Shown piece by piece: positions 1 through 7,453 of a stretch of DNA of 32,759 nt. Below the pieces are notes generated by a model that was not told where the DNA came from, ran no database searches, and saw nothing but the letters and a program-made list of their open reading frames with translations. Within the stretch, counting starts at the first letter, position 1. Each line of letters begins with the position of its first letter. The translations under genes and the position numbers were made by a program. This DNA comes from Actinomycetota bacterium (GTDB lineage: Bacteria; Actinomycetota; Acidimicrobiia; Acidimicrobiales; Microtrichaceae), in NCBI GenBank assembly GCA_009701845.1, contig WLJI01000010.1, positions 1-32,759 of the forward strand, written 5' to 3'.

Positions 1-1397
1 CTGTTGCGCTGCAAACTCACCTTTCGTTTGTTCCACCTTCTGCTCTGGTGATTTTGGTGCTGCTGCTGGGTGCTGCGTGGGCTGGCACTCATTCAGTGCC
101 CGCTCATTCCGTGCCCGATCATTCAGTGAGCAGGTGGCGAGGTTGGTTGCCGGTCCTGACAGCACTGGCCGTTGGCCTTGTGTTGAGCCTGCCGATGTTG
201 ATTCAGCAGTTCTTTGCTGACGGACCGGGCAATCTGAGTGAGGTTCTTTCCTCTCGCAACCCGCCAGGCCAACAATTAGGCCTCCAGACTGGCCTGAGAA
301 CCCTGTCTCAGGTCTTTGATCCCACCAACTTTCTTCCAAAGAGTTGGTTCCCACAAGTAATCGAGCCAGATCGCCTCGCATCAATCTGGGTTGTCCTTGT
401 GGCCTTACTTGCGGTGATTGTGCTCGACGTACTTGTCCTGCGGCGAAGGTTGCAACCTCGTGCAGCATTGAGCTTTGCCCTTTTATTGCTACTCGCTGGG
501 GTGTGGTTCGCTGCCCGACTCCCTGTTCGCCTGTTTGGTGTTCCGATGGCGCTGGTTCGCTGGGCTTGGCCACTCTCGCTCTTTGTCTGCGTGGTTTCGT
601 TAGATGCACTGTGCAGCATTCTGCAAGAGCAGAGGCTCATGAGGAGAAGTAAGCCGGCAACAATCACTTCAGCGGCGTCTGTGCCTTCTCAAGCTTTTCG
701 GTGGGGGTTCTTCGCCGCCGTGGTCGTGTTAACGCTGGCCAACCTTGTGCCCCGAGATGAGGGGTCTGGTGCTCGACGCGAGTTCCGAGTCGCAGTCAAC
801 GAAACTATTTCCGACGCGGGTCAAGTGATAGAAACGCTGAACCAGCCCTTGATCAAGGTGAACTATCACCCGCTTGCAGCAGAGACAACGGTTGCGCTCA
901 TGGACTATCTCGATGAGCGCGGACTGTCATTTGCCGTTTCAGACCCGGTCGTGCTTGGCCAAGCGGGAACGTATCGCGCACCGACTGGAACCGAGACGGT
1001 GACTGTGGTCCTTGCTGGCGGAAGCGCAGCGCTAGATGCCCCTGCCCCGGGATTCGAGCGAATAGCAATTACAGATCCGCTCTCGGACCAAGAGCTTCGT
1101 TGGTTCATCCGTGAGAGAGCACTTGTCGAAGAGCGCCTTGGCCTGTTCCTGGATCGTTACCTCACGGAGAAACAACTGCAGGAGCAAGTCCGAGTATCGA
1201 AAAACGCGCGCCTCAACCTCAAGGAAACCGGATGGGCTGCACTGCTGTGCGGCGAATACGCCGAACTTCCAGTCGGTTCTCAGCAAGTAGAGCAGTTAGT
1301 CGTCAGTAACCAAGATCGCCAACGTCTTTGCTCTTTGAGTACGAAAATAGAGGGCGGTTTGGTTGCTGTAGATGTGGGCCCGCCGCCGCAGCCCTGA
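1..1397 (+). CDS. C-terminal part of a polytopic membrane protein (gene starts upstream of the window)
   Basis: The reading frame is open from base 3 to the TGA at 1395-1397, so the GTG at 48 is probably internal. The visible part has about five or six hydrophobic segments: one near the window edge, then WLPVLTALAVGLVLSLPMLI, IWVVLVALLAVIVLDVLVL, AALSFALLLLLAGVWFAARL, WAWPLSLFVCVVSLDALC and GFFAAVVVLTLANLVP. A soluble tail of about 210 residues follows. Multi-span integral membrane proteins with an extracytoplasmic C-terminal domain include GT-C type glycosyltransferases, and that is my guess, but no catalytic motif lies in this fragment. A short HSVP-type repeat sits in the first loop. It ends 36 bp before the convergent acyl-CoA dehydrogenase gene. 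Existence is secure; function is not. Confidence 0.7.
   Translation, partial: VALQTHLSFVPPSALVILVLLLGAAWAGTHSVPAHSVPDHSVSRWRGWLPVLTALAVGLVLSLPMLIQQFFADGPGNLSEVLSSRNPPGQQLGLQTGLRTLSQVFDPTNFLPKSWFPQVIEPDRLASIWVVLVALLAVIVLDVLVLRRRLQPRAALSFALLLLLAGVWFAARLPVRLFGVPMALVRWAWPLSLFVCVVSLDALCSILQEQRLMRRSKPATITSAASVPSQAFRWGFFAAVVVLTLANLVPRDEGSGARREFRVAVNETISDAGQVIETLNQPLIKVNYHPLAAETTVALMDYLDERGLSFAVSDPVVLGQAGTYRAPTGTETVTVVLAGGSAALDAPAPGFERIAITDPLSDQELRWFIRERALVEERLGLFLDRYLTEKQLQEQVRVSKNARLNLKETGWAALLCGEYAELPVGSQQVEQLVVSNQDRQRLCSLSTKIEGGLVAVDVGPPPQP
89..131 (+). repeat. 15-bp tandem repeat, about 2.9 copies, inside a coding sequence
   Basis: Units start at 89, 104 and 119 with the core TCATTCAGTGCCCG (second copy TCATTCCGTGCCCG, third truncated). 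They encode the in-frame repeats HSVPA / HSVPD / HSVS in a loop between membrane segments. The period is a multiple of three, so copy-number change would keep the frame. Confidence 0.7.
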
Positions 1398-1433
1398 CTG
1401 CATGCGAACTAGCACGAATCAAGCCAAGCGAGC

Positions 1434-3233
1434 CTAGATTGAGGCGAGCGAGGAGCCGTCCACCTCATACAGTGCCGAAGAGCCAGCTTGCACTGCGGGA
1501 ACTAGGCCAGCAGCCTGTGGCAGAACCTGCTCGGCATAAAAACGCGCAGTGGTGATTTTGGCTGCAAGGTACTCAGTGTCTGCCGAACCCGAATCGAGTT
1601 CCGCCTGCGCTGCGAGTGCTTGCTTCGTGAGCAGCCAGCCACCAGTCACGGTTCCAAAGATGCGCAAATACGGCGTAGCTCCGGCAAGCGCCTGAATGGG
1701 ATCTGCCAATCCGTTGGTCATGATCCAGTCGGTGACACCAGCCAATGCCTGCACCGACTCAGCGAGCGCTGTACGCATCGAGTCGAACTCTTTACCAGCG
1801 GCTTCAAGCTGCGCATCCGTATCGCGCATGTTTTGAAGATGGCCGTTTACTACGGCGCCCATACGTAGGCCCAGTTTGCGACCAACAAGGTCCATAGCCT
1901 GAATTCCGTTGGTACCTTCGTAGATCGGTGCGATCCGCATATCCCGATAGTGCTGAGCCACGCCAGACTCCTCGATATAGCCCATGCCGCCGAATACTTG
2001 GATCGCAGTGGAGGTGACCTCCATTCCGATATCGGTACACCAAGCCTTCGTTACCGGGGTCAGCAACTCTGCAAGATCTTCTTGCAGTTCGGCCTCTTCG
2101 CCTTCGAGTGCGCGTGAGAAGTCAATCGCAGCGGCGTTATAGACAATCAGCGCACGCATGGCCTCGATATGGCTCTTCATAAACAACAACATGCGTCGCA
2201 CATCGGGGTGTTCGATAATCAGTGCAGCCTCTTTGGACTCACCACCGATTTTCCTGCCTTGTTTGCGCTCTTGTGAGTACGCGAGCGCCTTTTGAAAGGC
2301 AGCATCGCCAAGCGCCACACCCTGAATGCCCACTGCGATGCGTGCAGAGTTCATCATGGTGAACATCGCCCGAAGGCCTTGGTTCTCTTCCCCGACGAGG
2401 TAGCCCGTAGCGCCGCCATCGTCTCCGAAACTCATCACGCAGGTTGGGGATGCGTGGATTCCCATCTTGTGTTCAATCGACACGCAGTGAACATCGTTAC
2501 GTTCACCCGGATCGCCTTGCTCGGTCAGAAGGAACTTGGGCACGATAAACAAAGAGATGCCACGAGTTCCAGCTGGCGCATCGGGGAGTCGCGCAAGCAC
2601 CAGATGAATGATGTTCTCTGACATGTCGTGCTCGCCGAAGGAGATATAAATCTTGATTCCAGAGATCTTGTAGCTGCCATCTTCTTGTGGCACAGCTTTG
2701 GTGGTGCATAACCCAACGTCGGAACCTGCCTGAGGCTCTGTCAGGTTCATGGTTCCCGTCCATTGCCCGGTCACCAACTTGCGAAGGTAGAGCTCTTTTT
2801 GCTCTTCGGTGCCCCATTCCTGAAGGCACTCGATCGCGCCGGTGGTAAGTCCAGGGCACATCGTGAGCGCACCATTGGATGCAGTTTCAAACTCAAGTGC
2901 GCAGGCTTGAACAGCTTCTGGGAATCCAGCCCCACCAAAGTCCACCTCTGCGTTCAGGCCTTGCCAGCCAGCTTCTACAAACTTTGCGTATGCCTCTTTG
3001 AACCCGGCTGGCGTCTTAACGCCCTCTGGGGACCAGACCAGACCCTCACGGTCGCCGGATGCATTCAGCGGGCCGAACACCTCTTGCATAAAGCGACCTT
3101 GCTCCTCGAGCACAGATGCGACGGTTTCTACATCAGCCTGCGCGTACAGACTGCTCTGAGAGAGCTTGTCTATCTGGCCGATGTGGCGCAGGGCGAAGAG
3201 GGCATCTTTGATGGGGGCGCGGTACTCGTACAT
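1434..3233 (-). CDS. Acyl-CoA dehydrogenase, DmdC/FadE-like long form
   Basis: A 599-residue flavoprotein of the acyl-CoA dehydrogenase superfamily, predicted to introduce an alpha-beta double bond into an acyl-CoA with FAD as electron acceptor. Signatures are TMNLTEPQAGSDVG (about 161-174), the substrate/FAD segment around 255-300 (HKMGIHASPTCVM), FGGMGYIEE (414-422) and IYEGTNGIQ (437-445), where Glu439 is the expected catalytic base. The extra ~130 C-terminal residues and the start MYEYRAPIKDALF match the long subfamily that includes 3-methylmercaptopropionyl-CoA dehydrogenase (DmdC) and mycobacterial FadE5-like enzymes, so the substrate could be a DMSP-derived thioether or a fatty acyl-CoA; the sequence alone does not decide. 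It lies 84 bp downstream of a VOC gene on the same strand, and that gap contains two palindromes. Confidence 0.9.
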   Translation of the reverse strand: MYEYRAPIKDALFALRHIGQIDKLSQSSLYAQADVETVASVLEEQGRFMQEVFGPLNASGDREGLVWSPEGVKTPAGFKEAYAKFVEAGWQGLNAEVDFGGAGFPEAVQACALEFETASNGALTMCPGLTTGAIECLQEWGTEEQKELYLRKLVTGQWTGTMNLTEPQAGSDVGLCTTKAVPQEDGSYKISGIKIYISFGEHDMSENIIHLVLARLPDAPAGTRGISLFIVPKFLLTEQGDPGERNDVHCVSIEHKMGIHASPTCVMSFGDDGGATGYLVGEENQGLRAMFTMMNSARIAVGIQGVALGDAAFQKALAYSQERKQGRKIGGESKEAALIIEHPDVRRMLLFMKSHIEAMRALIVYNAAAIDFSRALEGEEAELQEDLAELLTPVTKAWCTDIGMEVTSTAIQVFGGMGYIEESGVAQHYRDMRIAPIYEGTNGIQAMDLVGRKLGLRMGAVVNGHLQNMRDTDAQLEAAGKEFDSMRTALAESVQALAGVTDWIMTNGLADPIQALAGATPYLRIFGTVTGGWLLTKQALAAQAELDSGSADTEYLAAKITTARFYAEQVLPQAAGLVPAVQAGSSALYEVDGSSLASI

Positions 3234-3256
3234 CCGACCATGTTACTGATGGGTAA

Positions 3257-3266
3257 GTTGATCAAC
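3257..3266. promoter_or_regulatory. Perfect 10-bp palindrome upstream of the acyl-CoA dehydrogenase
   Basis: GTTGATCAAC is its own reverse complement and lies 24 bp before the ATG at 3233 (reverse strand). A dyad at this position would be a reasonable repressor operator for a fatty-acid-type gene, but no regulator gene is adjacent. Function is inferred only. Confidence 0.25.
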
Positions 3267-3288
3267 ACCTCGGCGAGAAGATCTCTGG

Positions 3289-3303
3289 CAAAAACATTTT
3301 TTG
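3289..3303. promoter_or_regulatory. AT-rich inverted repeat between the VOC and acyl-CoA dehydrogenase genes
   Basis: CAAAAA-CAT-TTTTTG is a perfect 6-bp inverted repeat with a 3-nt centre, conspicuously AT-rich for this genome. It sits 15 bp past the VOC stop codon and 56 bp upstream of the dehydrogenase ATG on the reverse strand. It is too AT-rich for a classic intrinsic terminator stem, so an operator or promoter-proximal element is as likely. Confidence 0.25.
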
Positions 3304-3317
3304 TAGCAAGAACTCAT

Positions 3318-4025
3318 TCAACCTCGTTGGTGAGGGCTCATCACTGCCACTGCTAGGCCGATTCCAACTGACTTAGTGCGCAAGCCGGCGATCTGCCGAC
3401 CAGCCTGTACGGCATCTTTTGGAGTGCCGAGTAAGTCTCCAAGTGCTTCGGCTGTGAAGCTCAGATCCTCTGCTACGAGTGCCAAGCCAAAGATGCTTGC
3501 AGGGGCATCGCTGACTTCCTGCCCCCTGTCGGGACCCATGAGTTCAACGATGACATCTCCTGCGAAGAAAAATACTTGGCGCATAGGAGACCCATAACTT
3601 GAGGTGCACCTTTCCCCACGCACAACAAAATCGGCTGCCTCGAAAGCGGCGATGCTGCGGTCACAATTTCCGGTGCTGACAACGATGTGGTCAATGCGAG
3701 TGATCCCGTTGGGGTGAGGTTGCGCTTCTTGAGCGAACACAGGTGATGTGCTGTCGGAGGGCGCAAGCAGGTTGATACCGTCGATCTCGCGTTTTGGCCC
3801 ATGGGGGTCTTCGCCGCCGAGTCCTTCAATTCTCCAGCCAAGGAAGGCCTCACCCGTGCCAGTGCATGCAATGGTGGTGCCGCCTAGTTGAACGGTGTTC
3901 CCATTCGAAACGCGAAAGCCGGCTGCCTCCCAAGCGGCAGCAGTATCGCCGAGTTCAAGCAACTCCAACTGCAAGGGCCGAGTATGCGGAGTTCTGTCGA
4001 ACTGCTCAGAAGTGTCAGCGGGCAT
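3318..4025 (-). CDS. VOC (glyoxalase/bleomycin-resistance fold) family protein
   Basis: A protein of about 235 residues with two betaalphabetabetabeta-type halves; the second is clearest, GITRIDHIVVSTGNCDRSIA followed by a strand containing VFFFAGDVIVELMGP. This matches vicinal-oxygen-chelate proteins such as glyoxalase-type isomerases, dioxygenases and resistance proteins. The metal-ligand pattern (His in IDHIV, Glu in VIVELM) is visible in that half. I chose the ATG at 4025 because the residues before it in the longer frame are Arg/Ser-rich and not domain-like; no clear Shine-Dalgarno is visible. It is divergent from the transporter at 4040 with almost no space, and upstream of the acyl-CoA dehydrogenase on the same strand, so the two may share a transcript. 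The substrate is unknown. Confidence 0.75.
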   Translation of the reverse strand: MPADTSEQFDRTPHTRPLQLELLELGDTAAAWEAAGFRVSNGNTVQLGGTTIACTGTGEAFLGWRIEGLGGEDPHGPKREIDGINLLAPSDSTSPVFAQEAQPHPNGITRIDHIVVSTGNCDRSIAAFEAADFVVRGERCTSSYGSPMRQVFFFAGDVIVELMGPDRGQEVSDAPASIFGLALVAEDLSFTAEALGDLLGTPKDAVQAGRQIAGLRTKSVGIGLAVAVMSPHQRG

Positions 4026-4031
4026 TCGCAA

Positions 4032-4041
4032 ACGGTACCGT
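4032..4041. promoter_or_regulatory. 10-bp perfect palindrome between divergent starts
   Basis: ACGGTACCGT is self-complementary and lies between the ATG of the VOC gene (4025, reverse) and the candidate GTG starts of the transporter (4040, 4049 or 4064, forward). If the transporter starts at 4049 or 4064 the palindrome is the centre of the divergent control region. No promoter boxes are obvious. Confidence 0.2.
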
Positions 4042-4732
4042 GGCGGCCGTGACGCTGACCGACACCGTGACAAATGAGGTAGACCTCAATCGCCGTGCAC
4101 TCACCTGGCTGCTGATTGCCGCTGCTGGGTATGTGGCATGTTCCCTGATGGCAAACGTGATGTCCGTGCGTATTCTGAGGTTAGGACCGGACTGGGCAAG
4201 CTTCTCGATTGATGCCGGAACCCTCACCTACCCGCTCACATTTACGCTCCGCGACCTAGTACACAAAGTCGGAGGCCGGTGGGCTGCCCGAGTCATCATC
4301 TTGAGTACAGCGGCGTTCAACATCGTTCTCGCCCTGGGGCTCTACCTAGCTGCGATTCTGCCCGCTGACTCAGAGGTGCCCGGGCCCGCTCAAGAGTGGT
4401 TTGGGCCGGTGCTCAACCCAGTGACCCGCATTGTCCTTGCATCGGTGATTGCGCAAGTGATTGCAGAGTTTGCAGATACCGAGGTGTATCACCGCTTTGT
4501 GATGCGCTTTGGTCACCGGGTGCAGTGGGGTCGGGTGCTGACCTCGAACGCAATAGCGATACCGATTGACTCAATTGTGTTTGTGCTCATTGCCTTTGGA
4601 GGCACACTGCCGTGGTCCGTTGCCGTATCCATTATTTGGGCCAACATCGTGGTCAAGGGCTTAGCAACCATTGTGAGTATTCCGCTGATCTATGCAGTCC
4701 CCGAGGACTTGACTCGACCACCGCTCGACTAG
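4040..4732 (+). CDS. VUT-family membrane transporter (queuosine-precursor transporter type, YhhQ-like)
   Basis: About 230 residues with six hydrophobic segments. The order LLIAAAGYVACSLMANVMSVRIL, then ASFSIDAGTLTYPLTFTLRDLVHKVGG, then ASVIAQVIAEFADTEVYHRF and SNAIAIPIDSIVFVLIAFGG is characteristic of the VUT_1/YhhQ family (PF02592), which imports 7-deazaguanine queuosine precursors across the cytoplasmic membrane. The acidic and aromatic residues in the TYPLTFTLRD and EFADTEVY segments fit that family. The start is uncertain: GTG codons at 4040, 4049 and 4064 are in frame, none with a clear ribosome-binding site. No queuosine biosynthesis gene is nearby, consistent with a salvage role. Other deazapurine substrates are possible. 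Confidence 0.85.
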   Translation: MAAVTLTDTVTNEVDLNRRALTWLLIAAAGYVACSLMANVMSVRILRLGPDWASFSIDAGTLTYPLTFTLRDLVHKVGGRWAARVIILSTAAFNIVLALGLYLAAILPADSEVPGPAQEWFGPVLNPVTRIVLASVIAQVIAEFADTEVYHRFVMRFGHRVQWGRVLTSNAIAIPIDSIVFVLIAFGGTLPWSVAVSIIWANIVVKGLATIVSIPLIYAVPEDLTRPPLD

Positions 4733-4789
4733 CGAGTCGAACGCGGCTGTGGCGGAAAAACCGCAGAGCAACTCTCTCTACAACGTCAA

Positions 4790-4825
4790 CTGCGCTCCCG
4801 TCGGCAGGTGCCGAGAGAAGCGCAG
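4790..4825. terminator. Two-tier hairpin in the convergent gap between the transporter and the bL37-like gene
   Basis: The outer arms CTGCGCT (4790-4796) and AGCGCAG (4819-4825) pair perfectly, and the inner arms TCGGC (4801-4805) and GCCGA (4810-4814) close a 4-nt loop AGGT. Four-base internal loops separate the two stems. The forward gene ends at 4732 and the reverse gene ends at 4845, so a bidirectional terminator or 3'-end stabiliser is the simplest reading. There is no U-tract on either side. Confidence 0.5.
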
Positions 4826-4844
4826 AAGGGTATCAATGAGTGGT

Positions 4845-4934
4845 TTAGGAGTTGCGACCGGCGTTGGGCTTGCGGCCATGGTTGGCCTTCTTACGCCGCA
4901 CGTTGGCTTTTTTCTTCTGCGTGCGTTGTGACAT
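4845..4934 (-). CDS. Actinobacterial-type small ribosomal protein bL37 homologue (29 residues)
   Basis: A 29-codon ORF beginning MSQRTQKKKANVRRKK and ending in the motif KANHGRKPNAGRNS. The protein is 14 of 29 Lys/Arg/His and has no acidic residues. The KANHG(K/R)(R/K)PNA core is what I recall of bL37, the tiny protein first seen in mycobacterial large ribosomal subunits, where a short, very basic N-terminus precedes ANHGKRPN. An in-frame ATG at 4943 would add three residues. The gene stands alone, opposite to ychF (153 bp divergent gap) and convergent with the transporter, with a hairpin just past its stop. No strong Shine-Dalgarno is visible. I am fairly confident it is a gene because of the motif; the family name rests on memory rather than a search. 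Confidence 0.75.
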   Translation of the reverse strand: MSQRTQKKKANVRRKKANHGRKPNAGRNS

Positions 4935-5044
4935 GAAGACCATCTTAGTTGAGGTACCCCCTCAGACTCCAGACGAGCAAGATGAGCTACTGGATTCGAA
5001 TGCTCAGATGGGGCAACAGCGCTGGAGCAACTACCGTGTGGGCA

Positions 5045-5066
5045 TGCTGTGCGAGCCCGCACAGCA
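5045..5066 (+). promoter_or_regulatory. Perfect 8-bp hairpin in the ychF upstream region
   Basis: TGCTGTGC-GAGCCC-GCACAGCA is a perfect 8-bp stem with a 6-nt loop, ending 21 nt before the GTG of ychF and 10 nt before its AGGA ribosome-binding site. It would fold in the 5' leader if transcription starts upstream. A protein-binding dyad is equally possible. No U-tract follows. Confidence 0.4.
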
Positions 5067-5087
5067 CCTCACTTTCAGGAACTTGAC

Positions 5088-6170
5088 GTGGAACGATTTG
5101 GATTTGTCGGCTTGCCCAATGCAGGGAAGTCATCGCTATACAACGCTCTTGCCGGTGGGGGAGCGCTTGCCGCCCCGTATGCCTTCGCCACCGTTGACCC
5201 CAACGTTGGGGTAGCGAAGGTCCCGGATGACCGCCTGCAGCGTTTGGCCGTCATGAGTCAGACCAAGACAATTGTTCCGGCCAGCGTGCAGTTTGTAGAT
5301 ATTGCTGGACTCGTAGAGGGTGCTGCTCAGGGAGAGGGCCTTGGTAACCGTTTCTTAGCTCACATCAGAGAAGTCGATGCGATTGTTTTTATTCTCCGGG
5401 CGTTTATTGATACCGACGTGGATGGGTCGAGCGATCCTGTAGATCAACTCAATACGCTCGAGGTTGAGCTGGTGTATTCCGACCTAGAGACCCTCGAGAA
5501 GCAGGCCGATAAGAGGCGCAAGGCGGCTCGGGCAGATAAGACGCTCGCAGACGAAGTGGCTGCGATGGACGCAGCCCTTGAACTACTGCAAGCCGGCACT
5601 CCGATCTACCGTTCGCAGCTTGACGATTCGCAACGGCAGTTGCTCAAACCGTTCTTTTTGTTGACTGCCAAGCCCGCAATGGCGTTGGTCAATCTTGATG
5701 AGGCTCAACTCGCTGATCCCGAGCCGCTGCTCGCCCCCGTGCGGGAGGCCTTTGGCCCCGGCGGGGATGAACGCGTTATTGGCCTGTGCATCCAACTCGA
5801 GGCAGAGGCGGCCATGCTCGATGAAGAGTCTCGCTCCGAGATGCTCGTCGCCCTCGGTCTTGGGGAAGGCGCGCTGCCAGCTTTCTTGCACGCCGCCTAT
5901 CAGATGCTTGGGTTGCGGACGTTCTTTACAACCGGCGAGAAAGAGACCCGAGCGTGGACGTTTCGAACCGGATCGAAAGCACCTCAGTGCGCCGGCGTTA
6001 TTCACACTGATTTTGAGCGGGGATTCATTCGCGCAGAGACGATCCATTGGGATGAACTGCTAGAGCTTGGCTCTTGGGCCAAGGCCCGTGAAGTAGGCAA
6101 GGCCCGCATCGAGGGCAAAGAGTATGTAGTAGCCGACGGTGATGTGATGGACTTCCGTTTCAATGTGTAG
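5088..6170 (+). CDS. ychF: Redox-regulated ATPase YchF (OLA1 family)
   Basis: A 360-residue translation-associated P-loop ATPase; YchF proteins bind the ribosome and prefer ATP over GTP. The G1 loop GLPNAGKSSLYNAL lies at the very N-terminus, the G3 region reads VDIAGLVEGAAQGEGLGNRFL, and the G4 position reads VNLDE instead of the GTPase NKxD, as expected for the family. A helical insertion (about 120-190) and the C-terminal TGS domain with TFFTTGEKETRAWT and DFERGFIRAE follow. The GTG at 5088 is preferred because AGGA at 5077-5080 sits 7 nt upstream and the length then equals the usual ~363 residues; an earlier GTG at 5049 would add non-conserved residues. Full length, no damage seen. A DUF192 gene follows closely on the same strand. 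Confidence 0.95.
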   Translation: MERFGFVGLPNAGKSSLYNALAGGGALAAPYAFATVDPNVGVAKVPDDRLQRLAVMSQTKTIVPASVQFVDIAGLVEGAAQGEGLGNRFLAHIREVDAIVFILRAFIDTDVDGSSDPVDQLNTLEVELVYSDLETLEKQADKRRKAARADKTLADEVAAMDAALELLQAGTPIYRSQLDDSQRQLLKPFFLLTAKPAMALVNLDEAQLADPEPLLAPVREAFGPGGDERVIGLCIQLEAEAAMLDEESRSEMLVALGLGEGALPAFLHAAYQMLGLRTFFTTGEKETRAWTFRTGSKAPQCAGVIHTDFERGFIRAETIHWDELLELGSWAKAREVGKARIEGKEYVVADGDVMDFRFNV

Positions 6171-6209
6171 ACAGCGTTGTTGGCAGCGCAGACTGCGCAA
6201 CCTAGAGCC

Positions 6210-6533
6210 ATGGCCTGGCTGACCCGAGAGGGACAGGTGCTTGCCAGCGCCGAGGTTGCAAAGACCCGCGCTGAGCGTCGGCGCGGCCTCTTGGGTCGAA
6301 CCGAGGTTGAGGGCGTGTTTATTTTGAAGGCCCGCTCCGTGCATACCTTTGGTATGAAGTTTTCCATCGATGTTGCCTTTTGCGATTCAGAAGGAACCGT
6401 GAAACGAGTGGTGACACTCGCACCTAATCGTGTCACCTTGCCCCTGCGATCCGCTCGTTCCGCTGTTGAGGCACCCGCAGGAGCATTTCGTTCTTGGGGA
6501 GTTGTGCCCGGCGACCGACTAGAGGTCCGGTAG
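6210..6533 (+). CDS. DUF192 family protein
   Basis: About 107 residues from the ATG at 6210 (TTG codons at 6177/6180 could lengthen it by 10-11). The features RRGLLGRTEVEGVFIL, HTFGMKFSIDVAFCDSEGTV and GAFRSWGVVPGDRLEV follow the DUF192 (PF02643) pattern, including the family's conserved HTFGM-type strand. The biochemical function of the family is not established. Many members carry a signal peptide, but this one does not, so it is probably cytoplasmic. Its stop codon TAG overlaps the GTG of rsmI by one base, so the two are almost certainly translated from one mRNA. Confidence 0.85.
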   Translation: MAWLTREGQVLASAEVAKTRAERRRGLLGRTEVEGVFILKARSVHTFGMKFSIDVAFCDSEGTVKRVVTLAPNRVTLPLRSARSAVEAPAGAFRSWGVVPGDRLEVR

Positions 6534-7384
6534 TGGGCGTCGGAAGCCCACGTTTGGTTCTCGTCGGCACGCCTATTGGCAATCTTGGCGACCTTTCGGC
6601 TCGAGTAGCCGAGGCGTTCGCTGCGGCCGACGTGGTGGCATGTGAGGACACTCGCAGAACGGGAAAGCTACTTGCTCACATTGGGGTTCGAGCACCGCGA
6701 CTTCTGCGCTTAGACGAGCACACCGAGTTTGAACTTGGCCCAGAGATCCTTGAGCGCATCTCGAATGGAGAGGTGGTGGCAGTTGCAAGCGACGCTGGGA
6801 TGCCAGGGCTCAGCGATCCCGGCGCAAGAGTCGCGTCACTCGTTGCACAGGCTGGCTTTCAGATTGAGGTCATCCCTGGACCATTTGCAGCGGCCGTGGC
6901 GCTGGTGGGAAGTGGGTTGCTCACTCACTCAGGCCGATTCTGTTTTGAAGGGTTCTTGCCGCGAAAAGGACCCGACAGGGCGGCGAGGTTGCGTGAGTTG
7001 ATAGGGGAGTCCCGGACCATGGTGTTGTACGAAGCGCCACATCGACTCGAGCGCACCTTGGGAGACCTAGCGCAGGTGCTTGGGACGCATCGTCAGGTAG
7101 CGCTTTGTAGAGAACTCACCAAACTGCACGAAGAGACCTGGCGCGGCAGCCTTGAACAGGCCGCGGAGCGTTGCCAACAAGTTGCACCCCGAGGCGAGTA
7201 TGTCCTGGTGGTTGATGGGGCGCCTGCCTTGCCAGAAGCTACTGATGAGACCCTCGTTGCCGAATTGCGGGCAGCGCTCACTGCGGGAGCAACTCGTCGT
7301 GATGCCGCGGTGCAAGTGGCGCAGCAGTATGGCGTTGCTCCGAACCGGGTGAAGCGGCTGCTCACGCAGATAGACGCGAGTTAG
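6533..7384 (+). CDS. rsmI: 16S rRNA 2'-O-ribose methyltransferase RsmI (C1402)
   Basis: A 283-residue tetrapyrrole-methylase-fold enzyme that methylates the ribose of 16S rRNA C1402 in the decoding centre, using S-adenosylmethionine. Diagnostic segments are LVLVGTPIGNLGDLS at the N-terminus, VACEDTRRTGKLL, AVASDAGMPGLSDPGARV, VIPGPFAAAVALVGSGL, FEGFLPRKGPDR, and MVLYEAPHRLERTL with LCRELTKLHEE. The C-terminal helical region (ATRRDAAVQVAQQYGVAPNRVKRLL) is the RsmI HTH-like tail. The GTG at 6533 is chosen because GAGGT at 6522-6526 is correctly spaced and the codon overlaps the preceding TAG. In actinobacteria rsmI commonly lies near tatD-rsmA, which here is about 6 kb further on. Confidence 0.95.
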   Translation: MGVGSPRLVLVGTPIGNLGDLSARVAEAFAAADVVACEDTRRTGKLLAHIGVRAPRLLRLDEHTEFELGPEILERISNGEVVAVASDAGMPGLSDPGARVASLVAQAGFQIEVIPGPFAAAVALVGSGLLTHSGRFCFEGFLPRKGPDRAARLRELIGESRTMVLYEAPHRLERTLGDLAQVLGTHRQVALCRELTKLHEETWRGSLEQAAERCQQVAPRGEYVLVVDGAPALPEATDETLVAELRAALTAGATRRDAAVQVAQQYGVAPNRVKRLLTQIDAS

Positions 7385-7453
7385 CCCCCGCTGTCCTCAA
7401 GTTGTTGCACATGCTCAATGGCCCATTGACGGCAAACTCGGTAAGTTGCTGCC

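Noticed and set aside
4852..5214. Forward ORF over the bL37-like gene and the ychF start
   Set aside because: It is antisense to the basic peptide and runs out of frame through the conserved ychF P-loop; no domain or ribosome-binding site supports it.
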